Source of the DNA: Limnohabitans sp.
GTDB taxonomy: Bacteria > Pseudomonadota > Gammaproteobacteria > Burkholderiales > Burkholderiaceae_C
Length of the DNA stretch: 64,000 bases
Assembly: GCA_030158125.1 (NCBI GenBank)
Contig: JAOATL010000004.1
Span: forward strand, 124,001 to 188,000
Direction: 5' to 3'
Below the pieces are notes generated by a model. It searched no databases, was not told where the DNA came from, and saw nothing but the letters and a program-made list of their open reading frames with translations. The translations under genes and the position numbers were made by a program. This document shows positions 14,548-21,193 of the stretch, piece after piece. How positions within the stretch are numbered: the stretch's first letter is position 1; the number at the start of each line of letters is the position of its first letter.

Positions 14548-14910
14548 ATGACCGAACCAGCAAACCGCCCCGCCTCCGCCGCTACCGATGTAACCGAGTT
14601 CATCACCGACCTCGATGCCGGTATGTTTGAGCGCATCCTGTCGCAAGCTCTGTCCGAGACTGCCGCAGCATCAATCGACCACGGAAAGATTGGTGAGGTG
14701 TCGATCAAATTCAAGATCGATCGCATCGTGGGCACCCATCAGGTCCGCCTTCAGCATGATGTGAAGTTTTCGAAACCCACATCCATGGGCCGAGTCAGCG
14801 AAGAAACCAGCGGCGCCACCGTGCTGCACGTTGGCAAGTACGGACGCCTCTCGCTCGCGCAGCCCTCACTCCTCGACAACGAGCGCCAGTCCAAGGTGCC
14901 CGGCCTGTAA
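14548..14910 (+). CDS. Hypothetical phage protein
   Basis: 120 residues, ATG at 14548 with a GAAAGAG ribosome site. It contains DVTEFITDLDAGMFERILSQ followed by predicted beta strands (GEVSIKFKIDRI and HQVRLQHDVKFSKP) and an extended end. Proteins of this type sit between SSB and DUF2303 genes in several phages and are of unknown function. No catalytic motif is visible. Confidence 0.68.
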   Translation: MTEPANRPASAATDVTEFITDLDAGMFERILSQALSETAAASIDHGKIGEVSIKFKIDRIVGTHQVRLQHDVKFSKPTSMGRVSEETSGATVLHVGKYGRLSLAQPSLLDNERQSKVPGL

Positions 14911-14935
14911 TCAATCACCAGAAAGATCAAAAACC

Positions 14936-15763
14936 ATGTTTGACAAAGAAGCAATCGAAGCCCTGCAATTCGGCGGTGGCATTTACCAAGCCGGTGAGAT
15001 GGTTGGCCGCGCTTTCCGAAATGAATCCATCGTCGCGCTGCCTGAACACTTCTCAATGCGTGACCTGGAGACCTATTTACCCAACCGCCGCCGCGCTCGC
15101 GGCACAATGAGCACCAACGTCTACAAGAGCTTTGCCGACTACGCAAAGCAGCACATTGAGGACGGCGCCATGGTGTTCGTCAACCAGGACGACATGAGCG
15201 CCTGCGCCGTGCTAAACCTAGGCACACCGGCCAAGCCCGGCCATGCCGATAACTGCGCCGTGCTCAGGCTCAAGGCCACCGCCGCCTACACCGCGCTCAT
15301 CACCAATGCCAGCGGCAGGCACAGCAGTCAGACGACCGTGGCCGAGTTCCTGGAGGATTGGGCTGATCTGATCGCCTGCCACAACGAGGACGGCGAGATC
15401 AAGCTGCCCGTGGCGGTCGCTGCCATCCGCAAGCTGACCATCGAGGCCATGCGCAATGTGCAGTCTAGCGAGCAATCGCTCAGCGCCAGCAAAAGCACAT
15501 TCGAGGCGGTCAAAGCCACCAGCGTCGACCCGATCCCGACCACGATTACCTTTACATGTGAGCCTTACATCGGCCTGCCTGTGCGCGTATTCACGATGCG
15601 CCTGGCCATCATCACCACCGCAGACAAGCCCCACATCACGCTGCGCATCATTAAGCAGGAAGAGCACAACGAGGATATGGCCATGGAATTCGCCGATCAA
15701 GTGCGCGAATACCTTGGCCAGCTGATGCCTGTGCTGATCGGCAAATACAACAACCTCAAGTGA
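14936..15763 (+). CDS. DUF2303 family phage protein
   Basis: 275 residues from the ATG at 14936; an in-frame extension upstream overlaps the preceding gene and is rejected. Blocks such as SIVALPEHFSMRDLETYLPN, ADYAKQHIEDGAMVFVNQDD, FLEDWADLIACHNEDGEIKL and IGLPVRVFTMRLAIITTADK match DUF2303 (PF10065), a family restricted to phages and prophages. Function is unknown; the constant neighbourhood with SSB and RecT suggests a role in DNA metabolism. Confidence 0.83.
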   Translation: MFDKEAIEALQFGGGIYQAGEMVGRAFRNESIVALPEHFSMRDLETYLPNRRRARGTMSTNVYKSFADYAKQHIEDGAMVFVNQDDMSACAVLNLGTPAKPGHADNCAVLRLKATAAYTALITNASGRHSSQTTVAEFLEDWADLIACHNEDGEIKLPVAVAAIRKLTIEAMRNVQSSEQSLSASKSTFEAVKATSVDPIPTTITFTCEPYIGLPVRVFTMRLAIITTADKPHITLRIIKQEEHNEDMAMEFADQVREYLGQLMPVLIGKYNNLK

Positions 15764-15777
15764 ACCGAAAGAAACAA

Positions 15778-16344
15778 ATGCAGCAATACATTGGCGTCAA
15801 GCTAATCAACGCAAAGCCCATGAGCCGGGCCGACTACAACGCCCTGCGCGGCTGGCAACTGCCTTCCGATGAGAACGGTGCCGACAAAGGTTATCTGGTC
15901 GAGTACCAGGACGGTGGCAAAGCCAACCACCCGCATTTTCAGGGTTACATCAGCTGGTCACCCGAGGACGTTTTCAATCGCGCCTATGGCCGTGCCACCG
16001 GCATGACGTTTGGCTTTGCGCTTGAAGCGCTCAAGCGTGGTGAGCGTGTCTGCCGCTCAGGCTGGAACGGCAAAGACATGTTCTTGTTTGTGGTGCCAGG
16101 CAGCACATTCAAGGTCAACCGCCCGCCTCTGCTTGGCATCTACCCTGAAGGGACCGAGATCAACTACTGCTCGCATATCGACATGCGAACAGCTGACGGA
16201 AAGATCGTGCCGTGGCTTGCAAGTCAGACCGACATGCTGGCCGATGACTGGCAACTAGTCATCAAGGCTACTGACAACAACGACTTTCCACTTGGCAAGG
16301 CCTGCGATCTTTCAGGTGAAAGCACCTGCGAGGCCTGCCAGTAA
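15778..16344 (+). CDS. Tad2-like (DUF2829) protein with N-terminal phage domain; anti-Thoeris candidate
   Basis: 188 residues from the ATG at 15778 (a GTG at 15760 overlapping the DUF2303 stop is an alternative). Residues 1-70 are a domain common in phages (KLINAKPMSRADYNALRGWQ, then GYLVEY and GYISWSPEDVFNRAYG). Residues 76-162 match DUF2829: MTFGFALEALKRGERVCRSG, WNGKDMFLFVVPGS, HIDMRTADGKIVPWLASQTD and MLADDW. Some DUF2829 proteins (Tad2) bind the cyclic ADP-ribose signal of Thoeris immunity. Whether this one does so is inference. The C-terminal tail adds three Cys residues (176, 184, 187) outside the domain. Confidence 0.8.
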   Translation: MQQYIGVKLINAKPMSRADYNALRGWQLPSDENGADKGYLVEYQDGGKANHPHFQGYISWSPEDVFNRAYGRATGMTFGFALEALKRGERVCRSGWNGKDMFLFVVPGSTFKVNRPPLLGIYPEGTEINYCSHIDMRTADGKIVPWLASQTDMLADDWQLVIKATDNNDFPLGKACDLSGESTCEACQ

Positions 16345-16598
16345 TGAATCGGGGCGAAAGCGGATGCTGGCGCTGGGGGTTCCCGGCGATGCAAACAGTG
16401 CAGCGAGTAGCCCCACCCATAAAGCGGGAGCCTTCCGTCCTCCGCGCCTCGCTGACCACGTGGCAACCAGGCCGAGATCGCTGACCCAGGTGAACCCGCC
16501 ACGAACTTCATCACCTGGTAATGCGCAATCCGTGGGAAGGCTGGTAAGCATGTTCACGGAAATCTCGGCAACGGTCACTGCAACAGAAGGATTAAGCA
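16345..16598 (+). other. 254-bp stretch without a convincing gene; structured-RNA candidate
   Basis: This gap is unusually long for the packed early arm. A 46-codon frame (16344-16484) begins TAATG-coupled to the Tad2-like stop, but its Trp/Arg/Pro-rich product resembles nothing known. Inverted repeats are frequent: CCAGGTGA (16486-16493) with TCACCTGG (16511-16518); CCGTG (16531-16535) with CACGG (16556-16560); GGGGC near 16351 with GCCCC near 16410. These could fold the transcript into several hairpins. It may be a non-coding RNA, a regulatory leader for the zinc-ribbon gene, or a decayed gene. Confidence 0.4.
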
Positions 16599-16724
16599 AT
16601 GAGCACACAACAAAACAGCTGCAACTTGTGCGGCAAGAAGCAACCGCAAATGAGCGGAACTTTCCAATTCATCCTTGGCCGTCGTCGCTGGGTGTGCGCT
16701 AAGTGCAAAGGTAAAAAGCAGTGA
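16599..16724 (+). CDS. 41-residue zinc-ribbon microprotein
   Basis: ATG at 16599 with an AGAAGG ribosome site 8 bases upstream. The product MSTQQNSCNLCGKKQPQMSG ... RRRWVCAKCKGKKQ has two CxxC pairs about 24 residues apart, the classic zinc-ribbon arrangement, with a basic strand between them. Its stop overlaps the next start as GTGA. It may bind nucleic acid or a host enzyme such as RNA polymerase, but that is speculation from fold and charge. Confidence 0.65.
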   Translation: MSTQQNSCNLCGKKQPQMSGTFQFILGRRRWVCAKCKGKKQ

Positions 16725-16915
16725 TCAGCTCACAACCCAAGACTGCGATCGAACTGGCCGCTGAACGCATCACTCAGCACAACGTATCCACGCGCTCGTT
16801 TCTGCTTCGCCTGATCGACCCCGAGGACTTGGGCCATGCGGTGACCAATGAGGTGCGCGTTCTTGCCAATCAACTGGTCAACATGCCACGCGAAGGAGAA
16901 CGCCATGCCCGATGA
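16721..16915 (+). CDS. Small phage protein of unknown function
   Basis: 64 residues from a GTG at 16721 that overlaps the zinc-ribbon stop (GTGA). It is helical (KTAIELAAERITQHNVSTRS and VTNEVRVLANQLVNMPREGE) with no recognised motif. Its last codons overlap the start of the zinc-finger gene at 16905, whose ribosome site lies inside it. The call rests on coupling and frame, not on similarity. Confidence 0.5.
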   Translation: MISSQPKTAIELAAERITQHNVSTRSFLLRLIDPEDLGHAVTNEVRVLANQLVNMPREGERHAR

Positions 16916-17087
16916 AATCGACTTAGCGCAAGAGCGCGAACAACTGGCCACCGAAGAAGCCATTCGTAACGCTGCACGCGACATCCCCAAAGGTGAACCA
17001 GGCGACTGCGAACTCTGCGGTGAATGGACTGGCAGGCTTATCAAAGGCGTCTGTGCCCCATGCCGCGATAACTACAAACTAGGCTGA
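16905..17087 (+). CDS. TraR/DksA-type zinc-finger protein
   Basis: 60 residues; the ATG at 16905 has an AAGGAG ribosome site 6 bases upstream. The sequence DEIDLAQEREQLATEEAIRN is an N-terminal helix, and CELCGEWTGRLIKGVCAPCR is a C4 zinc finger like that of TraR/DksA proteins. The short TraR form has one long helix and the finger and acts through the RNA polymerase secondary channel in F-plasmid and phages. The assignment is by layout; the acidic tip residues cannot be confirmed. Confidence 0.72.
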   Translation: MPDEIDLAQEREQLATEEAIRNAARDIPKGEPGDCELCGEWTGRLIKGVCAPCRDNYKLG

Positions 17088-17090
17088 ACA

Positions 17091-17345
17091 ATGCTCACAT
17101 CCCTTGCCCTCATGTCACTCTACAAGTCGCCAACGATTCCGCTGGCCGAGGTCTGTGAACGGTACTTTGCGCTGTCCTACGAAGAAGCAGCAAAAAAGGC
17201 CTCACGCAACGAGCTGCCTGTACCAGCTTTCCGGTTAACCACCAGCCGTAAGGCGCCATTGATGGTCAGCGCTGAAGCACTCGGTTCCTGGATCGACAAG
17301 ACCGAACAACAAGCCAAAGATCTGTGGGAACGCAGCCAGGTTTGA
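17091..17345 (+). CDS. PrtN-like (pyocin activator) regulatory protein
   Basis: 84 residues, ATG at 17091 (an ATG at 17112 is possible). The sequence IPLAEVCERYFALSYEEAAK, NELPVPAFRLTTSRKAPLMV and EALGSWIDKTE follows the pattern of the pyocin activator PrtN family (PF11112), small HTH proteins that in Pseudomonas turn on pyocin genes after DNA damage. It is the last gene of the rightward arm. In this prophage it may act on phage or excision genes; no target box could be identified. Confidence 0.78.
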   Translation: MLTSLALMSLYKSPTIPLAEVCERYFALSYEEAAKKASRNELPVPAFRLTTSRKAPLMVSAEALGSWIDKTEQQAKDLWERSQV

Positions 17346-17714
17346 TGCACTGGATTACACCTCAACACCTGCTGTATGCACCACCAGGTGCATCAGCGTT
17401 GAAGGTACCCGAAAAAAACCTAGTGTTTATGCGGCCTTGCAGGTTGCATAAGTCCAGTCCATCATGGGGGCAACAGAGAGGCGCCAAGGACTCATTGAAT
17501 TTGTAGAAGAATCATTCACCACCCAATGATAATTAATAAATGAGCGGCTTTATGCCCTTTAACAAGTGCTTGTTCACATCTGGTAATGCTTTTGCCGAAT
17601 TGACTTGCTGGATCATGCTTCTTGCAATTGCCTTCAAGAAATAAGGCAAATACTTAAACCCATCGCATTCGTACACAATGACAGCATGAAAGCTTCTACG
17701 AACAGGAAATTGAA
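17346..17714. other. Prophage-chromosome junction region
   Basis: This 369-bp gap separates the last phage gene from the chromosomal nfeD. It holds a 7-base inverted repeat, ATGCACC (17376-17382) and GGTGCAT (17387-17393) with loop ACCA, which could be a transcript end or a regulator site. It also holds a possible gene remnant on the minus strand (separate entry). I see no integrase, no excisionase beyond the PrtN-like gene, no tRNA and no recognisable att repeat, but the other prophage end is not in the window, so att sequences could not be compared. Confidence 0.5.
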
Positions 17715-17754
17715 ATGAACGAATCCACAATTTGGTGGCTACTGGCAGGCGCAC
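17533..17754 (-). pseudogene. Possible remnant of a chromosomal gene at the prophage edge
   Basis: A minus-strand frame ends at 17533 and encodes a protein-like C-terminus (FHAVIVYECDGFKYLPYFLK, IARSMIQQVNSAKALPDVNK, HLLKGIKPLIY). The start is unclear: the only ATG (17754) lies inside nfeD, and a GTG at 17676 would give 47 residues. Composition looks more coding than a random frame. It may be the tail of a gene broken by prophage entry or by nfeD's promoter region, or simply chance. Confidence 0.25.
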
Positions 17755-18152
17755 TGGTGGCAGCCGAGCTGGCCACGGGTACGTTTTATTTATTGATGCT
17801 AGCCATTGGCGCTAGCGCTGCCGCTCTCACGGCCCACATGCAAGCTACGCTAACTACGCAAATTGTTGTCGGCTCTGTTGTGGGTGGCTTGGCGGTTGTA
17901 CTCTGGCGTCTGTACCAAAATCAAATGGCCAAATCACACCCCCAAGAACACGCCAGTCAACACTTAGACATTGGCGAAAAAGTTCAGGTCGCCTCATGGA
18001 ACGATCACGGGGTTGCGCAAGTTCAACACCGCGGTGCCGCTTGGCGCGCCATTTGCGCCGAGGGGCAATCTCAAGAAATCGGCACCTACCAAATTACAGA
18101 CATCCAAGGCAACACCTTGGTGTTGAGTCACGTCAAACCACAAAGTGCATAA
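17715..18152 (+). CDS. NfeD-family membrane protein
   Basis: 145 residues, ATG at 17715 with an AGGAAATTGA ribosome site. Two to three membrane helices (about 6-30 WWLLAGALVAAELATGTFYL, 30-42 and 48-66) precede a C-terminal soluble beta-barrel of the OB type (about 82-145, with GEKVQVASWNDHGVAQVQHR and GTYQITDIQGNTLVLSHVKP). This is the short NfeD form. NfeD proteins partner with SPFH proteins at the membrane; the SPFH gene follows after 56 bp on the same strand, so the pair is probably one operon involved in membrane quality or microdomain organisation. Confidence 0.88.
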   Translation: MNESTIWWLLAGALVAAELATGTFYLLMLAIGASAAALTAHMQATLTTQIVVGSVVGGLAVVLWRLYQNQMAKSHPQEHASQHLDIGEKVQVASWNDHGVAQVQHRGAAWRAICAEGQSQEIGTYQITDIQGNTLVLSHVKPQSA

Positions 18153-18208
18153 ATCAATACTAACAACGCACACCCCAAACGCACATCGAATCACTCAAAA
18201 GGAAAATC

Positions 18209-19129
18209 ATGGAAATAGCCATCGTCATCTTGGCCATTGCGGTCTTGTTCATCATCAAAACCGTCAAGGTGGTGCCTCAACAAAATGCATGGGTGGTGGA
18301 GAGGCTTGGTAAATTTCACAGCAGCCTCACACCGGGCCTTAACTTTGTTGTGCCCTTCATCGACCAGGTCATTCAAAAGCACAGCCTCAAAGAAATTCCG
18401 CTGGATGTGCCCAGCCAGGTTTGCATCACGCGCGACAACACGCAACTGCAAGTAGATGGCATTTTGTACTTCCAAGTGACCGACCCCAAGTTGGCCAGCT
18501 ACGGTTCGTCCAACTACATTGTGGCCGTTACGCAATTGGCTCAAACCAGTTTGCGCAGTGTCATTGGCAAATTAGAACTCGACAAAACATTTGAAGAACG
18601 CGACATCATCAACGCACAAGTGGTGGCCGCCATTGACGAAGCCGCCCTCAACTGGGGCGTGAAGGTGCTGCGTTACGAAATCAAAGACCTCACACCGCCC
18701 GCAGAAATTTTGCACGCCATGCAATCTCAAATTACGGCTGAACGCGAAAAGCGTGCCTTGATTGCAGCCTCAGAGGGCCGTCGCCAAGAGCAAATCAACA
18801 TCGCTACTGGTGAGCGCGAAGCATTCATTGCGCGCTCAGAAGGCGAAAAGCAAGCCGTCATCAACAAAGCCGAGGGTGATGCTGCCTCCATCATGGCTGT
18901 GGCCGATGCCACAGCGCAAGCCATTGAGCGCATTGCGGCGGCCATTCAAAAGCCTGGCGGTGAGCAAGCGGTTCAGCTGAAGGTGGCCGAGCAAGCTGTG
19001 TTGGCGTACAGCAAAGTGGCGCAAGATGCCAAGACCACCCTCATTGTGCCGGGCAACATGACCGAGGTGTCCTCCCTCATTGCCTCAGCCATGCAAATGG
19101 TTGGCACTGGCAAAAACGTCGGGCATTAA
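18209..19129 (+). CDS. SPFH-domain protein (stomatin/paraslipin, QmcA-like)
   Basis: 306 residues; ATG at 18209 with an AAAGGAAA ribosome site. One N-terminal membrane helix (about 2-18 IAIVILAIAVLFIIKTV) is followed by the SPFH domain (VPQQNAWVVERLGKFHSSLT, GLNFVVPFIDQVIQKHSLKE, VDGILYFQVTDPKLASYGSS, LDKTFEERDIINAQVVAAID) and a long Ala/Glu coiled coil (LIAASEGRRQEQINIATGER). The family forms large cages on the inner membrane and modulates membrane proteases. It pairs with the upstream NfeD gene; a bidirectional terminator follows. Confidence 0.92.
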   Translation: MEIAIVILAIAVLFIIKTVKVVPQQNAWVVERLGKFHSSLTPGLNFVVPFIDQVIQKHSLKEIPLDVPSQVCITRDNTQLQVDGILYFQVTDPKLASYGSSNYIVAVTQLAQTSLRSVIGKLELDKTFEERDIINAQVVAAIDEAALNWGVKVLRYEIKDLTPPAEILHAMQSQITAEREKRALIAASEGRRQEQINIATGEREAFIARSEGEKQAVINKAEGDAASIMAVADATAQAIERIAAAIQKPGGEQAVQLKVAEQAVLAYSKVAQDAKTTLIVPGNMTEVSSLIASAMQMVGTGKNVGH

Positions 19130-19151
19130 TTCTTTCACAACACCAGCCAAC

Positions 19152-19177
19152 AAAAAACCCGCCTAGGCGGGTTTTTT
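19152..19177. terminator. Bidirectional intrinsic terminator between SPFH and phaB genes
   Basis: A perfect palindrome, AACCCGCC then GGCGGGTT around a central TA, is flanked by an A run on the left and a T run on the right, so it can stop transcription from both convergent genes. It lies 22 bases after the SPFH stop. Confidence 0.88.
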
Positions 19178-19204
19178 GTTGAGGTTTTTTCATCCGGTAG
19201 ATGA

Positions 19205-19942
19205 TCAACCCATGTGCAAACCGCCATTGACGGAGAAGTCTGCGCCAGTGGCGTAGCCACCTTCTTCAGAAGCCAACCAAGCAATGATGGATGCAATTTC
19301 GCTGGGCTCGCCCAAACGCTTCACGGGCACTGTCGCCACAATTTTCTCCAGCACATCAGGTCGAATGGCTTTGACCATGTCGGTGCCAATGTAGCCAGGG
19401 CTCACCGTATTGACCGTCACACCTTTGGTAGCCAACTCTTGCGCCAAGGCCATGGAAAAACCGTGCATACCCGCTTTGGCAGCTGAGTAATTGGTTTGAC
19501 CCGCTTGACCTTTTTCGCCGTTCACCGATGAAATGTTGACAATGCGGCCCCAACCTTTTTCAACCATGTCGGCCACCACTTGCTTGGTGACGTTGAACAT
19601 GGAGTTGAGGTTGGTTTCAATCACAGCATCCCAGTCTTCGCGCGACATTTTCAAGAACATGCGGTCTTTGGTAATGCCGGCATTGTTGACCAACACGTCG
19701 ATGGTGCCGTGTTCAGCCTTGGCTTTGGTGAAAGCATCAACTGTAGAGTTCCAATCACCCACGTTGCCGACGGACGCATAGAAGGTATAGCCCAAAGCTT
19801 TTTGTTCATCGAGCCACTTGGTGAAATCGCGCGTTGGGCCGCAACCCGCAATGACCTTGAAACCTTCTTTGTGAAGGCGTTGGCAAATGGCGGTTCCGAT
19901 GCCGCCCATACCACCCGTGACGTAAGCTACTTTTTGACTCAT
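19205..19942 (-). CDS. phaB: Acetoacetyl-CoA reductase
   Basis: 245 residues; ATG at 19942 with an AAGGAG ribosome site. NADP(H)-binding N-terminus VAYVTGGMGGIGTAICQRLH, the NNAG motif in VDVLVNNAGITKDR, Ser-Tyr-x3-Lys catalytic set (NISSVNGEKG and NYSAAKAGM) and C-terminal VNGGLHMG are those of PhaB-type short-chain dehydrogenases. It reduces acetoacetyl-CoA to (R)-3-hydroxybutyryl-CoA with NADPH, the second step of polyhydroxybutyrate synthesis. It is the last gene of a phaC-phaA-phaB cluster on the minus strand, 39 bp after phaA. Confidence 0.94.
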   Translation of the reverse strand: MSQKVAYVTGGMGGIGTAICQRLHKEGFKVIAGCGPTRDFTKWLDEQKALGYTFYASVGNVGDWNSTVDAFTKAKAEHGTIDVLVNNAGITKDRMFLKMSREDWDAVIETNLNSMFNVTKQVVADMVEKGWGRIVNISSVNGEKGQAGQTNYSAAKAGMHGFSMALAQELATKGVTVNTVSPGYIGTDMVKAIRPDVLEKIVATVPVKRLGEPSEIASIIAWLASEEGGYATGADFSVNGGLHMG

Positions 19943-19981
19943 GGTTTGTCTCCTTAAAAATGAGTTTTAGTTTTTGAAAAT

Positions 19982-21160
19982 TTATCTCTCGAGCGCCAAT
20001 GACACGCCCATGCCGCCGCCAATGCACAAAGCGGCCAAGCCTTTCTTGGCGTTACGACGTTGCATTTCGTGCAGCAAGGTGACCAAAATACGGCAACCAG
20101 ACGCACCAATGGGGTGACCGATGGCAATGGCACCGCCATTGACGTTGACGCGCGCTGGATCGATGTCCAAAGCTTTGTTGACGGCACAGGCTTGAGCCGC
20201 AAACGCTTCATTCAATTCAAACAAATCGACATCACTGGCTTTCCAACCTGCGCGTTGCAAGGCTTTTTGGGAGGCCGGCACGGGGCCCATGCCCATGATG
20301 GCAGGGTCGAGTCCGCTGGTACCAAAGGCCGCGATGCGTGCCAAAGGCGTCAAGCCCAAAGCGGCTGCTTTTTTGGCAGACATGACCACCACGGCAGCTG
20401 CACCATCGTTGATGCCCGAGGCATTGCCAGCAGTCACAGAGCCTGCTTTGTCAAATGCAGGACGCAAGCCAGCCAGCGCTTCGGCATTGGTTTTCTTGTT
20501 GATGAATTCGTCGGTGTTGAAAACAAGTGCATCGCCTTTGCGCTGTGGAATGAGCACGTCCACAATTTCATCTTTGAACTTGCCGGCGTCTTGGGCAGCA
20601 CTGGCTTTTTGCTGGCTACCCAACGCCAAGGCGTCTTGCATGTCACGGGTGATGCCATTGGCTTTGGCCACGTTTTCGGCGGTAATGCCCATGTGGTATT
20701 GGTTGTAGACATCCCACAGGCCGTCCACAATCATGGTATCGACCATGTTCCAGTTGCCCATGCGCTGACCGTCGCGTGAACCCATCAAAACGTGCGGCGA
20801 TGCGCTCATGTTTTCTTGACCGCCGGCCACCACAATGTCGCTGTCACCCCAGGCCACAGCTTGTGCGGCCAACATGACAGCTTTCAGACCAGAACCGCAA
20901 ACTGCATTGATGGTGAGCGCGGGTGTTTCCATGGCAACGCCGGCCTTCATCATGGCTTGACGTGCTGGATTTTGACCCGCACCTGCGGCCAACACTTGGC
21001 CCATGATGACTTCGCCAATTTGGTCGGCACTCAGGCCTGCACGTGCAATGGCTTCCCGAATGGCAATGCTGCCCAACTCAGGCGCGGCCACTTTGGCCAA
21101 TGAGCCTCCGAACTTGCCCACAGCCGTACGAGCTGCTGAAACGATGACGATGTCTTCCAT
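19982..21160 (-). CDS. phaA: Acetyl-CoA acetyltransferase (beta-ketothiolase)
   Basis: 392 residues; ATG at 21160 with an AAAGGAAG ribosome site. The acyl-accepting Cys is in NAVCGSGLKAVML (about 88), the GHPIGASG motif supplies the active-site His (about 349), and CIGGGMGVSL contains the second Cys (about 379). It condenses two acetyl-CoA to acetoacetyl-CoA in the cytoplasm, first step of polyhydroxybutyrate formation, and can run in reverse. It sits 33 bp downstream of phaC. Confidence 0.94.
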   Translation of the reverse strand: MEDIVIVSAARTAVGKFGGSLAKVAAPELGSIAIREAIARAGLSADQIGEVIMGQVLAAGAGQNPARQAMMKAGVAMETPALTINAVCGSGLKAVMLAAQAVAWGDSDIVVAGGQENMSASPHVLMGSRDGQRMGNWNMVDTMIVDGLWDVYNQYHMGITAENVAKANGITRDMQDALALGSQQKASAAQDAGKFKDEIVDVLIPQRKGDALVFNTDEFINKKTNAEALAGLRPAFDKAGSVTAGNASGINDGAAAVVVMSAKKAAALGLTPLARIAAFGTSGLDPAIMGMGPVPASQKALQRAGWKASDVDLFELNEAFAAQACAVNKALDIDPARVNVNGGAIAIGHPIGASGCRILVTLLHEMQRRNAKKGLAALCIGGGMGVSLALER

Positions 21161-21193
21161 GATGTCTTCCTTTGTTATGAATGATTTGAAAAA

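Noticed and set aside
16292-16702. A 136-codon plus-strand frame across the gap after the Tad2-like gene.
   Set aside because: Half of it lies in other genes in a different frame, it has no ribosome site and its composition is unlike a protein.
1-17345. Diversity-generating retroelement, as in some podoviruses such as BPP-1.
   Set aside because: No reverse transcriptase or template/variable repeat pair is visible in this part of the prophage.
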